Shown here: positions 47,441 to 59,864 of the stretch, in pieces
How the letters are laid out: each line of letters opens with the position of its first letter
How positions within the stretch are numbered: position 1 is the stretch's first letter
Origin: Ailurus styani
Lineage: Eukaryota; Chordata; Mammalia; Carnivora; Ailuridae
Assembly (NCBI GenBank): GCA_002007465.1
Contig: LNAC01001861.1
Span: 17,210-81,209, forward strand
Length of the DNA: 64,000 bases
Reading direction: 5' to 3'
Notes under the pieces: generated by a model
What the model was told of the DNA's origin: nothing
Seen by the model: the letters and a program-made list of their open reading frames with translations, nothing else
Database searches by the model: none
Translations under genes and position numbers: made by a program

Positions 47441-47836
47441 GAAGGAACAACATAGGTTGGCATGACATGGTATAAGAGGAAGAAAAAGTCTATTCTTTTG
47501 GATCAGAAAAGGCTTTTTTGTGGAAATACCATTTAATTGAGAAGCAGCATTTAATGATACCTTTTCCCCCATTACTTTTTCAAAAAGTATCTATCAGAAC
47601 AAAACTGAAAACTAATTTCAATACACAGTGTGTAAGCAAACTAATTGTGCTGTGAAAAAAGTCATAGGAATAATGTAATAAAAATGTGGGTGTTCATAAA
47701 CTGCTTACTAATATACTGTTCCAAGCAAAAGCCCTGGGATTTACGTGACATTAGGTATTTTTAGAAAGCTCAGACCAGCAAATGGAGAAACTTAGAAAGA
47801 GAAAGAAAGAAAAAGCCTTAAAAATAAATTCCCTTT

Positions 47837-48037
47837 GGGGCGCCTGGGTGGCTCAGTCATTAAACATCTGCCTTTGGCTCAGGTCATGATCCCGGAGTCC
47901 TGGGATCAACCCCCACATTGGGCTCCCTGCTCAGTGGGAAGCCTGCTTTCCTTTTCCCACTCCCCCTGCTCATGTTCCCTCTCTTGCTGTTTCTTTCTCT
48001 GTCAAATAAATAAAATCTTAAAAAATAAAGAAAAATA
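47837..48037 (+). mobile_element. SINEC, moderately old
   Basis: Head gggcgcctgggtggctcagt followed by 'cattaaacatctgcctttgg'. It has a 'ctcccc..ctgctcatgttccctctcttgctg' tract and an A-rich tail. The target duplication AAAAATAAATTCCCTT is perfect (47820-47835 and 48038-48053). Confidence 0.94.
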
Positions 48038-48379
48038 AAAAATAAATTCCCTTCTATATAGTCCATCAAGACTGTTTGCTGGATTTTTTACTGGTTAGGA
48101 ACACATACCTTCTAATGGCAGATGATGGAAGAGAAAAGCTCCCATTCACCAAATGGATGTCAAAAAAGAATTGCAATTAATTTCATCAGTACAATAGAAG
48201 GAAAAATTGAGCAGGGAGGACAAAAACTTTTGTGTTTCAACTTGGTGAGTCTATCCCCAAGTCTCTTTATTCTCCTGAGTATTGTTTATATGGCTAGTTC
48301 TAATATTTTATGCTGTTATATTGATAAAGGTAAATCTAAAATGTGAAGTAATGTAATTAGCATTAAGCTTTCAGAATTT

Positions 48380-48598
48380 GGGGGCACCTGGGTGGTGCAA
48401 TTGGTTGGGCATCTGATTCATGATTTCAGCTCAGGTTGTGATCTTGGAGCTGTGGGTTTGAGCCCCATGAAGGGCTCCATGCTCACTGTGGAGTTGCTTG
48501 GGGATTCTCTCTCTCCCTCTGCCTCTCCTCCACTGCATGCATACTCTTTGTCTCTTTCTCTAAAATAAATAATAAAACTTAAAAAGAAAGAAAAAAAA
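48380..48598 (+). mobile_element. SINEC, older copy
   Basis: Head 'gggggcacctgggtggtgcaattggttgggcatctgattc', then 'ctctctctccctctgcctctcc' and an 'aaataataaaacttaaaaag' tail. No clear target duplication. Confidence 0.9.
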
Positions 48599-48617
48599 CT
48601 TTAAAATTTCAATTTGA

Positions 48618-48788
48618 GGGCCGCCTGGGTTAGGCAACTCAGGTCATGGTCTCAGGGTCCTGGGATTGATCCCATGTGAGGGTCCCTCCTCAGTGGGGAG
48701 TCTGTTTCTCCCTCTGCTCTTCCCCCTTGCTCATGGTCCCTCTCTCTCTCTTTCTCTCTCTCAAATAAATAAATAAAATCTTTAAATA
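48618..48788 (+). mobile_element. SINEC with internal deletion in the head
   Basis: 'gggccgcctgggttaggc' goes straight to 'aactcaggtcatggtctcagg', so roughly 30 bases of the tRNA-like part are missing. The pyrimidine tract and AAATAAATAAATAAAATCTTT follow. The lost section carries the A-box region, so this copy should be inert. Confidence 0.9.
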
Positions 48789-49149
48789 TTTTTTTCAATA
48801 TGATAGGACTGAAGGTTTAAAGAGTTTATCTTCAAGTACTCTCTGTAGCTCAGGTTTGGCTTCCTGGAAGGAATTTGTCCTTTATTGCTATGAGAGAAAA
48901 AAAGTACATGTGTATAGTTGGGCATGTAACTGGTCACCTGGTGTGCAAAAAATGGCATCCTTAGTCTCTGGAACATGACCTAGAGTTGAAACAAGATGGG
49001 CTCTCAAGGCCTCAGTTCTAGTTTCTTTTGTTATAAATAAATCCTTTACAATATAAAGATAATAACCATATAATTGCTAAAAATGAAAGAGAAAACAAGT
49101 CACCCTCAATCCCTCCACCTAATCACAACCAAGACAAATAACGACAACA

Positions 49150-49350
49150 GCAGCAGCAATAATAATTGCTGGAATTCACTGGGTACTAGTATGGACCTGG
49201 TGTTTCAAATAAATTATTTCTAATCATTATAATAACCTTACAAATTATGTTGTAACTAATATCTTCCTTTTACAGATGAGGAAAGCAGCTCAGAGGGGTT
49301 CAATTACTTGTCATATGTACCACAGAGGCATAAAGGGCAGAAAACCAAGA
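49150..49350 (+). mobile_element. MIR relic
   Basis: 'ggaattcactgggtactagtatggacctgg', 'aataaccttacaaattatg' and 'cttttacagatgaggaaagcagctcagagggg' are typical MIR segments in order. Confidence 0.65.
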
Positions 49351-49781
49351 TTTAAAACAAGAACTACTTTACTTAGGCTTTTACTTGAAACGGGTAGCTT
49401 TTCAGTCATTTTTTCCCATTAAATATGTATTTTTTATTTGCATGTTTGTTTTGTTCAGTTTTCTTTTAAGCTTGCCATGACATCACATACTAGTTTTCAC
49501 TCTTAATTTCTTAATTTCTTAAATCATCTGCTATTTAATTACCTATGTTGTTATATGATCTCTATCACTGTCATTAATAAAACACACTAAAAACACAAAT
49601 GTATATACTCTAATTTGTCTAACCAGTAATTTATATTTTAACCATTTTGCTTGTTTTCCTTTTCTTTCTATATCAGGGATAGTGATATAATTATGACATT
49701 TTTATATAAAGCTTTTTCTACATTTTGGATTATTTATTTCAGATGGCTTTCTAGACAAGAATGCCTGGGTCAAAGTTATTA

Positions 49782-49973
49782 TTATTTTTTTTTTTTAAGA
49801 AAGAGAGAGCAAGCGTATCAGCTGAGAGGGGCAGAGGAAGAGGGTGACAATCTTAAGCAGGCTTCACACTCAGTGCAGAGCCTGATGTGGGGCTCAATCT
49901 CACAACCCTGAGATTATGACTTAAGCCCAAATCAAGAGTCAAATGCCCAAATCACTAGCCACCCAGATGCCCC
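49782..49973 (-). mobile_element. Old SINEC, minus strand
   Basis: 'ttttttttttttaagaaagagagagcaagcg', 'gcagagcctgatgtggggctcaatctcacaaccctgagattatgac' and 'ctagccacccagatgcccc' are a diverged reverse-complement SINE. Its insertion splits an older sequence with 'aagaatgcctgggtcaaag' on the left. Confidence 0.88.
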
Positions 49974-50136
49974 TGGACTAACTTTTTAAAAATACTAAGC
50001 CATAAGACATATATACATGTATATGACAAATTAATATTCAGTCATATTGATTAAACTCTATGATTCCAGGTTTTCCCAATCCATCAACCACTTAAGGCTA
50101 CAGAAATTTACCTTATCAAAATAGATTCACATTTTA

Positions 50137-50343
50137 TGATTTATTTTTTTAATAAAGATTTTATTTATTTATTTGACACAGAGAGAGAGACAGTGAGAGA
50201 GGGAACACAAGCAGGGGGAGAGGAAGAGGGAGAAGCAGACTTCCCTCTGAGCAGAGAGCCTGACCCGGGGCTCTATCCCAGGATCCAGGATCATGACCTG
50301 AGCTGAAGGCAGATGCTAAACGACTGAGCCACCCAGACGTCCC
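50137..50343 (-). mobile_element. SINEC, minus strand
   Basis: The reverse complement runs from 'aaagattttatttatttatttgacacag' to 'gactgagccacccagacgtcc'. The target duplication is diverged: TAGATTCACATTTTA (50122-50136) against TAGATTTGCATTTTA (50344-50358). Confidence 0.93.
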
Positions 50344-50358
50344 TAGATTTGCATTTTA

Positions 50359-51074
50359 ACACATCTATATTATTAATCTGTACTGGGACTATAAGGGTTA
50401 TCCTAAGTCCTTAAATTCAAAGCTACTCATCCCTTTATGAATCTAAAGAGATAGGCTATGTAACAAGTAGACTGCAAGAACGGATATTCTATGTTCATTT
50501 GCATTTCCACTCACCCATTTCTTTCTGCTTAATAACATTTTAAATTGCTTGAATATGGAAGAACGAAAATGAACTACTTAGCTAGTCAGTAAAATATATC
50601 AGATCTATTTCTATTATATCAAGTAAATAAATGTTTTGTCCTTAAGTATGCTTACCTTAAATATAGTAGCCTTAATTAATTTTAATACCTACTTAAGGTA
50701 GAGAAATATTAAGTATATCAAACTACAGGCATTGTTTCATTTTAAATATTTTTAAGAACATTAGACTTTATATGCATAGGTGTGTGTATCTGTGTGTGTA
50801 TGAATTCTCCCTTTAGATCAGATTCTTGTCTTCCTAAGACAAACCTGAATCGGCATTAATCTATAAACTAACATCTATTTATTCATTCATTGCAATACCT
50901 ATTCTGTACTAGATACCCTGTCATTTCCTTGCAACTACTAAGATAAAAAATAATTTATGATAACAACTATAATATTTTTGTCAAACTTGTTATTTGTATG
51001 GCATTCAAATGCATTATTCCAACCTTCATATCATCACCACAATGCAAGAATATGGCTACCCTTCTCACAGATGA
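50359..51074. other. Unassigned AT-rich non-coding sequence
   Basis: No gene or confidently named repeat was seen. Confidence 0.4.
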
Positions 51075-51087
51075 AAAAACAACAACA

Positions 51088-51233
51088 GGGCGCCTGGGTG
51101 GCTCAGTGGGTTAAAGCCTCTGCCTTCAGCACAGGTCATGATCTCAGGGTCCTGGGATCAAGGCCTGCATCGGGCTCCCTGCTCTGCAGGGAGCCTGCTT
51201 CCTCCTCTCTCTGCCTGCCTCTCCGCCTACTTG

Positions 51234-51273
<40 letters not shown>

Positions 51274-51294
51274 CAAATAAATAAATAAAATCTT
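51088..51294 (+). mobile_element. Young mustelid-type SINEC with (TC)n microsatellite
   Basis: Head gggcgcctgggtggctcagt. The pyrimidine tract is a clean (TC)n of about 16 units at 51236-51269. The target duplication AAAAACAACAACA (51075-51087 and 51295-51307) continues into further (CAA)n/(CAAA)n, so the right flank is low complexity to about 51345. Confidence 0.95.
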
Positions 51295-51345
51295 AAAAAC
51301 AACAACAACAACAAAAAACAAACAAGACAAACAAACAAAAAACCA

Positions 51346-53480
51346 GTCAGCTGCCCAAGATAGCATAGCCAGTAAGTGGGTAAAGATATTCAAGTTTGAA
51401 CTATATGGTTGCAAGTAGCAGAAATATAAACTCAAACATGGTAGAAGTTCATAAATATCTGTATGGATGGGAGTATCAATAACAAGGTACCTCAAAACTT
51501 AGTGGATTAAAACAGCAACCATCTACTATTGTTCGAAAAACTGTGGTAGCAGTGGTCAGAAAGGTCCTGAGGCAAGAAGCCACTGTTGCTGGTAACCATA
51601 ACTCAGGCATGTGTGTCCCAGAGGAATAAATGCTAAAGGGTTAAGGGAAAGTACAAGAAACACTTGTAATTCATAGGACTGATTATTCTCTTATTAACTT
51701 AATTCATTCAATACCTTGGGTTGAGTATGTATCTTTTAGAATACTAATAGAGATCAAATATAAAAATAAAGGATCAACAGAAAAATAAACGAGGGTAGTA
51801 TAAGATGAAAATCTGCTGTTAGAGATTCAGGAAAAGAGTGGCATATGGCTTTGTGATTAAACACTGGATGGTTCTGAGGACACAGAAGTCTTGAGTTCTC
51901 TCACTCATTCTTACACAGACAGGAAATGGGCAGCTTCATTCTTTCACACTCCAGGAGGAAGTTTACCTTGAAGCGGCTGCTTCTTAGGAAGCTCACAGAT
52001 GACCAATGAAGAATGTTGTAAGCCTCTCCACTTTGAAAATGATTACTAAGTATTTAATTTTCACGAGGTTACTTTGTTACTTCAAATGTTAACTTCCCCT
52101 GAGTTAATACTTCATGTATTTCTCATCAATATTATTTTCCATCCTCTTAAAAATAATTATATTGTAAAACTATTCAAAAGCTGTTAAAACAGCTAGTAAA
52201 ACATTTCAAACTAAATGCATGGGACCATTTTATTTTCTTGGCACTGTATAACAGTAAAACAGATACTAATGATTGTTGGTTCATGGTATATTAAGTAGTT
52301 CTGAAATAGTTATCACAGAAAACATATAGAGGAGAAATCTTCTGAAGGGTATTAAGCCTAAAGTCCAATTTGCTAAATCTTCCCTTCAGAGGGAAAATAG
52401 GAAGCAATTGCAATGGACACAGCAGGATGCAAAGTTTTACGGAATTGTTCTCACTATTAAAGAAACAATCCAACTAAATGGTTCTATTAAAGCAAGAGGC
52501 CAGGCAGGTTGCATTCAATTTAGGACCTGGATTCTTAAGCATCTGGACCTGTAAGAAAAGGAGTTTAAATTGCTTTTACTTCCCTTCTTTTACACATAAG
52601 AGAAAATTTTCAAGGTTGCAATAGAAGTCAGAGGTAAAACTGAAGAGTTGCACTATTCATCAGGGATTCCCTTTGGGATGATTTTAGAGTCTCAAATTTT
52701 GTTAGGAAATGACAATAGTGACATTAGCTACTTGGTGCTTAATACGTAGTTGACAAACAACATGTTAACACCTCTGGGAAGAAGTGACATCTTGAAAAGT
52801 CAAGAAGACTATAGGCATTATGCTGTGTAGCAGATTTCCAGAATTTATTCATCCAGCATAATAGACACTTGATATCCATTGAACAACTCTTCACTTCTCC
52901 CACAAAAAGAGACACAAAGGAAATGAGCAAGGTATTGGTTATGTCCATTCCCTTGATTGTGATGATGGTATCATAGGTGACGGCATCTGTCCAAACTCAT
53001 AAAATTGTACCCATTAAATATGTGCAGTTCTTTGTATATCAATTATACTACATTAATCTACTTTAAAAGTCAAGAAGATGACAATTATATTGCAGGAAGA
53101 ACAAGTCAGTCTTTATTGAATATACCTACTCATTCAAACAAACAAATGAAGAACCGGTTAAGTGTCTCTCATTGTTCCTGATAATATGAATGATGTAAAG
53201 AAAGGTATTTTTCCTACTTTCATCATTCAAACTATTTTCTCTGGAGTTAGAAAACTAAAAGTAAGAGAAGTTGATCTCAGCATTATTTTGTTCTGATATT
53301 TTGCTAATCTCTTCTAAGAAATTGAAATTAAAACTACTGCTCTTTCAATTTTCAATTTAGATTCTGCCTCAAGTTCTTTCTCACCACACTACTAGAAGCA
53401 ATCACTGACTCATTTGAACTTGACATCTCCTTTATATTTTTCTTATCTTATTAGTCTTTCTTAGTCTGTGTTGTTTCTCC
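51346..53480. other. Unassigned non-coding sequence
   Basis: No gene recognised. Short minus-strand frames (52291-52473, 52739-52948) show no motif. Confidence 0.4.
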
Positions 53481-53496
53481 AGATACATGGTCTCCT

Positions 53497-53702
53497 TTTT
53501 TTGTTTTGTTTTTTTTTAAGATTTTATTTATTTATGACAAAAAGAGATAGGGAAAGAGTGACCACAAGCACAGGGGAGTTGGAGAGGGAGAGGCAGACTC
53601 CCCGCTGAGCAGGGAGACCCATATGGAGCTCCATCCCAGGATGTGGGGCTCATGACCTTAGCCTAAGGCAGACGCTTAACAACTGAACCACCTAAGTGTC
53701 CC
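53497..53702 (-). mobile_element. SINEC, minus strand
   Basis: The reverse complement runs from 'aagattttatttatttatgac' to 'ctgaaccacctaagtgtccc'. The target duplication GATACATGGTCTCCT / GATGCACAGTCTCCT (53482-53496, 53703-53717) has two mismatches, so the insertion is fairly old. Confidence 0.92.
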
Positions 53703-53809
53703 GATGCACAGTCTCCTAAATGGCAGATAGCCATGCTTGATTTATGGATGTGATACTTAGAAAATACGGGATAGCTTTATTTTCTTGTTTTGTTTTGTTT
53801 TTACACTCA

Positions 53810-54020
53810 TGGTATCTTGAGCTTGAATTTAGGCTCCCAGATTTACCACTTGTATGAATCTTGGGCAATTACTTTTTCATAAGACTCAGTTTTTCAATTT
53901 GTAAAATAGAGATTATCATTTTACATAATCTATTTTTAAGTATAAAATGAGATTATACCTACAAAGCACTTTAAACAATATCTGGTACATGTTAGTCATT
54001 CAAAGAATGTTAGGCATTTA
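53810..54020 (-). mobile_element. MIR relic, minus strand
   Basis: 'tgtatgaatcttgggcaattactttttcataagactcagtttttcaatttgtaaaatagagattatc' and 'caatatctggtacatgttagtcattcaaagaatgttagg' are clear antisense MIR words. Confidence 0.75.
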
Positions 54021-54334
54021 TATTAACTTGGTAACAATATTATCAAGCAGCACTGCATTATATATGGAATGATCAGAATAATCATCATGAAATATGTGAG
54101 GCATATCCTAGAATACATTTTGGAATGATCACAATGCTGTTAGTGGTATTTTTGGTGCTGAGACTTAGGACCATCTGAAATGAATACATGAATGTTTCAT
54201 GTTTAATGACTAAAGTAGCATTTCTTTCTAGGCCCACAATCTTCATATCCTCTTTCCACTGTATTATTGAAACTCCAATCATACCATAATATGTCAGTCC
54301 TGAAGCAAACACTCTATCTTAATGCCTCCAAAAT

Positions 54335-54616
54335 CTCCACTTACACTGTTCTCCTAGTCTTTTCTGTCCTTCTTTCCTGCTCCTTTATTAAAGTTCATTT
54401 AAATCTTACCCTCCCTCAGTTCTCTTTTCTCTCTCAGAAGAAAGAAATTCTTCCCTTGACCGTTCTTAAATTCTTGCTTATTAATACAGCATGCTTTCAC
54501 ATTTGCTTTATATTAGGGTATTATTTATATAATAGAGTTCTCCTATTAATCTTGAGCTCATAGGAAAGAAGGAACAGTGTCTTATTGGCCCTGTTTCACA
54601 TATTAAGCCTCACAAC

Positions 54617-54619
<3 letters not shown>
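54335..54619 (+). mobile_element. L2-type relic
   Basis: 'aagttcatttaaatcttaccctccctcag', 'ttcttcccttgaccgttcttaaattc' and 'ctcataggaaagaaggaacagtgtcttattgg' follow L2 order. A 98-codon frame at 54267-54563 overlaps it and is not a gene. Confidence 0.6.
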
Positions 54620-54663
<44 letters not shown>

Positions 54664-54719
54664 TATATATATAGTTATATAGTTATATAGTTATATAGTT
54701 ATATATAGTTATATATAGT
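54620..54719. repeat. Compound (TA)n / (TATAGT)n microsatellite
   Basis: 20 TA units (54620-54659) are followed by 60 bases of irregular 'tatagt' and 'tatatatagt' units. The second part looks like a GT-interrupted derivative of the first. Confidence 0.95.
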
Positions 54720-55630
54720 GTTCCACACTGTTCAATAAATTGAATGGATACCCAGTTCATAAAGGTGTCAGAATGTGTCAGAAAATGAGGCCACTGTGAC
54801 ATTTACCAGCTGGCATTTATTAGCTTTTAAGCACCGAAAGAAAAGGAGACATCTCTCTTAGTATTGTTGTTATGTGGAATCTCTCAAAAACTATGTGCCT
54901 GCTTAGCGGTAGCACTGTACTACCTCTCTTCCATGTTGCTGTTATACACTAACAGATTAATTCCTGTCTGGTGCTTTGAGCTCCATTAGATTGTTTTTGA
55001 TGACTAAAGTAACATAGCTTGGAAGACCTTTTTATTGAATTTCTCAGACACTTAGAAGACTTGCCAAGGGGATTTTTGTACGAGAGCCAAGGCTTTTTAT
55101 TATAGTGGTAATTTCTCTCATGGTCCAGTGAGAGAAGACCTTTAATTTTTGCTTTGTAAAGCTACTACACAACAATATGAGGGGATAAGAGGTTGAATTA
55201 TTTCTTCTGACTTTTTTTCTTCTTTTGCAGAACATGCTGGGATATTCAATGGTGTTTATCAAATGCCTACCATGAGCTAGGTACTGTGCTATCTGTAATT
55301 TCATTTCATCCTCATACCAACCATAAATAGTAAATAATGTTATTATAGTTTTCATTAGAATAAAGTAAACCAATTAAATTATTTGAATAACATTCATTCC
55401 AAAATCTATGCTTTTGAGTTATAGGTGTGAGATTTTCCAAAAAGAAGTCTTTGAATATTGCAAATGGTGGGATTTAGTCAAGATTACTGAAAAAAATAAA
55501 TACTATGGATCAGTTGTCTATTTATGCTAATGTACTTATTTTCTTCCTAAGTGCCCAATTTTAAGAATACGTAAAATGCACTAATACACAAAGATAAAAA
55601 TGATAATCAGTCAAACTTTACCATGCAGAA
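54720..55630. other. Unassigned sequence with a possible MIR at about 55250-55360
   Basis: 'tatcaaatgcctaccatgagctaggtactgtgctatctgtaatttc' at about 55257 is MIR/L2-like. Otherwise no gene or repeat was named. A 109-codon minus-strand frame (55044-55373) has no known domain. Confidence 0.4.
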
Positions 55631-55634
55631 CTAA

Positions 55635-56815
55635 CTAAAGGTGGTCCTTACTTTGTATGGTTTCGAAAGGCAGAAATTTTAGTTATAATGGTTTATTAAA
55701 CAACCCACTAGTCCCCCAAAACACAGTTCAAATGTCAGTTACCATGGTATACTCCTATGAGCAACTGCAAAAGGTATATACTTCCCTCTTATTTCGTGAG
55801 TCCCCAAATCACTACATAAATAAATGTGCACCATGATCAACAATCAATAACATTACTTCTTTCAAAGTCTGTCAATGATTAGACTCCACACATTAATTTT
55901 TACTTCATGCATAGAAACCAAAACATGCAGTTGCATTGCCTCCTTGTCTCCCAGTGATGAACCTATGTAATATTTCACAAAATTGGATAACTGAAAAGGA
56001 GAATCAGTCAATGAAGATGGATGTGTAGAAAGAAAACAGAAAACGGTAACAGTGGAAGGGAAACTGGATATGACTAGAACTCATGAAAAGATTGACAGAG
56101 AAGTTAAGAGCATTATATAATAAAGTAACAAGTAGTATACATATCACAGGACAGAAACATTTAATATACTGTATAAATAATTTGCAGGGGCTTGAACTGA
56201 ACATAAATGGAGTTACAGAAAAAACAGCTGACCTAGGGAACACTGGCACTGTCACTGTTCAAGAGAGTCTGGGTGTGCAGCCAGAAAATTTAGTGAAAGT
56301 GAAGTTATTGACACAAATGTGGAAAAGGTATTATGAAGAAAAAGATGAAGATGACCCAGAGGAAAGACAACGGCAAAACCTTCGCATTAAAGGAAATCTC
56401 AGAGATACTTCATGACATTGAAAGTACAAAAGACAAAGTGTTGGAAGAAGATCCAAACTAAGGTTTATAGTGCACTATGTATGATACGTTAAACAATGCG
56501 AAGAAATTTTGCACTTTGCAACACTACTCCTGCTAAAATTTTTTATCAAGGAATCGAAGATTTAAATAAAGTTCTAATGCTTTAATCAGAGTATACTAAA
56601 TAAATCTCATTTTTTATTATTTCATTTTTATTTCCCCATACATTTGTAATTGACAGTGAGAGAGTTTTTAATGTTTTGACAAAAAAATTTAAAGATTATG
56701 GAACAATCATTGATTTTTCCAATAGATTTTTAAGATCAACTTTACAGTTTCTACATAGTTACGTGGACATGTTTATGGTTCTGCGTTACTGTGCAAGTAC
56801 GGGCTGACTAACTAG
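55635..56815 (+). mobile_element. Degraded Tigger-like (pogo family) DNA transposon
   Basis: A plus-strand segment contains transposase C-terminal remnants (separate entry), followed by an A/T-rich untranslated part and an end 'ggacatgtttatggttctgcgttactgtgcaagtacgggctgac'. The left end 'ggtggtccttactttgtatggtt' is proposed as the other terminus. The termini are approximate, and no clean TA target duplication was confirmed. Confidence 0.55.
56083..56462 (+). pseudogene. Tigger-type transposase C-terminal remnant, frameshifted
   Basis: The best-preserved signal is the frame from about 56380, which reads FALKEISEILHDIESTKDKV followed by LEEDPN and a stop. This is the sort of C-terminal helix found in Tigger/CENP-B-like transposases just before their last conserved 'LYDEKK' region, which is absent here. 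Upstream, a 110-codon frame (56083-56415) in a different phase reads '..ENLVKVKLLTQMWKRYYEEKDEDDPEE..' and probably covers the acidic region, so at least one frameshift separates the two. In the intact family the protein cuts and pastes the element. This copy lacks the DNA-binding and DDE catalytic parts and cannot be active. A processed host pseudogene is the alternative. Confidence 0.6.
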
Positions 56816-56819
56816 TTTT

Positions 56820-58900
56820 TTGTTTGGTTTTTTTTGATATGTCTTTGTTTATATTTTTAAAAATTTCCTTCCCATGTAACATTTGTGACTCATTGTTGCT
56901 GGGAAACCTAACTTAAGTCAAAATTTTCAAGAGACTTATTCAACTTGAATAAGCTACTCTCATCAAAACACTTTGTCCCACACAGTTGTAAGCATCTACC
57001 CAATCCAGGAACATGAAAGTAGCATCTCTTTATAAAATGGCAAATAACTTATTTACTAAGAATAAATGAAACTCTACTTTGTGAATCCACTAAAAATTTA
57101 TTCAACATACCTATATTTAGCAGTCACTTCACTTTGCTTTACCCCATATTGAATATATTCACATTCTATGTTAAATGTAACTTAAGAGATGAGTTTCAGT
57201 TGATTGACTGCTATAAAATTTTGTATTTTAGATACTTGATCACCTATTTTAAAATTAATACAGTATCATATTTCCAAATTTGGTGCCCTCAGTTTTCTTT
57301 TGGCCCTTGAAAAGTTTGTAAGCCTTTGGTTTTCAATACATTTAATGGATAAAAATGGCTCAAGTCTAACTTAAAATAATGTGGTTCTCATGACCATTGA
57401 CCACTTGATTCTATCCAAGAAGATTTAATCATTGCTGGCATGCTGTTTTAAGTTATGGCTATAGAACACTGGCTTTGGCTCAGGTCTCTGATACTTAGAC
57501 TCTGAATCCAACCCAAAACTCTAATATCATAAGACTACAACAGCTACATTTTTTTCACTGTGAGAGTGGGGGCCATTTTAAATCTCCCGTGATGAAATAA
57601 TTGCTTTCTTTTTGGATCCAAACAAGAATTGTATCTCTCTCTTTTCTCAGTGCTACATGGCCTTTCCTGTACAAAACCACTGAACAATGGTTGGTATTAT
57701 AACTAAGTAATAAACCACTCTGTACAAATTTCATGTAAAATGCATACAGTTACATAAACAAGTTATATTGCTTTATCCACTACATATTATTCCATAAGCA
57801 TTTATTTTCAAAAGAATCACTCTTTAATATAGATACAGTACTGGCTCTATGCCACATTACATGGATACATTGTAGTTTGTTTCTTGTTGGAGATTTAGGT
57901 TGGTTCAGATTTTAGCAACATTTAACATAGCAGCAGACAACAATTATCTTTAAATCTGGGTTCAGATTTCAGATTATTTGCTATAAGTGATAACACTAAA
58001 TACAAAAATTATAAACATTTTTAAGGATATACATATTAAAATATTCTTTGGTAGGATATCCTTTTCATTTACTTAGATTTCGAACAGTTTCTGGATGAAT
58101 TTATACTCATAGGATCTGAATGCCTCAGGTCATAATTGCATAAGAGGTTATAAAAATGATATAGCAAGATTTTGTTTCTTCTTTCAGCCTGTACATGGAG
58201 TGCAAATATGGGCAGTGAAAGAAGTTCAACTTCATGTTTCTATTTGGTAAAGAGTTATTTAAAAGCATTATATTATTTTATTTATATTTTTGTATTAAGG
58301 GCAAAAATCAGATTTCCAAGTGATGTGATTGGTCATATATGCTATGGCATTTTTAGTGTCAAATTCAAGAAGAAAGTAGCATTTGGTCATTCATTTTTAT
58401 TAGTTTGAGGAAATTATTTTTTAGTTGAGGAAATAAACCATGAACTATTTGCAGATTAAATCTCTCTACAAGGATTCCTCTATCTATTAATGGAACTGGT
58501 TTATCTGCTTTTCATTAATATATAATCTATACAGTTTCTAGGCCCAAAAAATACCTATATATCACTAATATGTCATTGATCCATTGATTTGAGCCTGAGG
58601 ATCAATATAAGAAAGACATTGAAAACAAAATAAAAATATCCTACAGTACTAATTGGAATTTAAAATAACTTTTATGAATATTTTGAAGGCCTGAGTTTCT
58701 TGAAGCAAACGTATTTTTCCCTAAGATTTAATAAATATTTGCTATTTACTATGTATCTAGGGCATTTATCAGGACTCCCCACTAAGTAGCCTCTGAGTTC
58801 CATTTATATTTCTCTCCAATACTAGGTCACTGCTGAAACCTCCACTTAGTTTTCAACCTCTAGGTGATTCCTTCCTTTTCATCTATTAATCATCTTGATC
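56820..58900. other. Unassigned AT-rich non-coding sequence
   Basis: No gene recognised. About 57760-57960 has a weak antisense-L1 flavour ('acattacatggatacattgtagtttgtttcttgttggagatttaggttg'). Confidence 0.35.
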
Positions 58901-59332
58901 TGGGTGGAATAAATATGAATTGGGAGAAAACTCTGTTTCCCAACAGAGAGGATACAACATTTTTTTAAAAAAATAGGAAACTTAAAGATCTGACAAAAGA
59001 AATGTTCAGATTAAATCATAAAGAGCAAAACTGATCGAAAACATGGAACAGAGTTAAAGAGATGAAAGGGTGATTATTCCAAGTACTCACCAATACCAGC
59101 AGAGTCACAAAAGGAAGAAGGAGAAGGATTTGTGAAGAAGGATTATTTGAAAAGATAACACATTAGACTATGAAACATCAATAGATAATGACAAACCCTC
59201 AGTTTTAATATATTTTCAGAAATCCAAACAGAGAAAAAGAAAAAGAAAAGCATATGAATATAACTCTACTGAATATCGAAGACAAAAATAGGAATAACAA
59301 ACAAATATAGCAAATAGAAAACAGTAACAAAT

Positions 59333-59779
59333 ATGGTAGATATTAATACAACTATATCAATAATCAAACTGAATGTCAGTAAAATGATGTGCCAATTAAA
59401 GGCAAAGGTTGTCAAAGTGGCTGAAAAAAACAAGATCAAACTATATTTTGTCTATAAGAAAATATACCATGCTAACACTAATCAAAACAATGCAGGAATA
59501 GTCATATTAATTTCAGATGGAGCAGACTTAAAAGAAAGGAAATTTATTAGGGAAAAAGAACCGCATTATATAATAATAAAGGGGTCAATTCTCCAAGACA
59601 ACATAACAATAACTAATAAGTATGTGCCTAACAACAAAATCTCAGACTGCATGAGGCAAAAAAAATGGTACTGCAAGGTACTGCAAGGAGAAATAGATGA
59701 ATCCACCATCGCCACTGTAGAATTTAACAAAGACATCATGACAGTCTATGTAGAAAATCTTAAAAAAATAAAACAATAA
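59333..59779 (+). pseudogene. L1 ORF2 N-terminal (endonuclease) fragment
   Basis: A 148-codon open frame reads '..TTISIIKLNVSKMMCQLKAKVV..' near its start and 'EKEPHYIIIKGSILQDNITI' near residues 75-95. These match the order of the L1 ORF2 apurinic endonuclease domain. Key differences include loss of the usual catalytic-loop wording around the 'QETH' region, where 'VYKKIYHAN' follows a deletion. It ends in lysine-rich sequence and a stop, and is separated from the polymerase part by a deletion. In an intact element ORF2 nicks target DNA and copies RNA at the nick. This fragment is dead. Confidence 0.8.
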
Positions 59780-59864
59780 CAACATCTCCTGGAACTAAGA
59801 AGTGATTAAAGAGAGTTGCAGGATACAAGGTTAGTAAACTAATGTCAGTAATTTTCGTACATAG

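Noticed and set aside
47194..47463. Opposed open frames of 82-89 codons on both strands
   Set aside because: They coincide with an L2-type relic, and neither shows a domain.
51136..51495. 119-codon minus-strand open frame with an RE repeat
   Set aside because: The RE repeat is the translated (GA)n of the SINE at 51088-51294.
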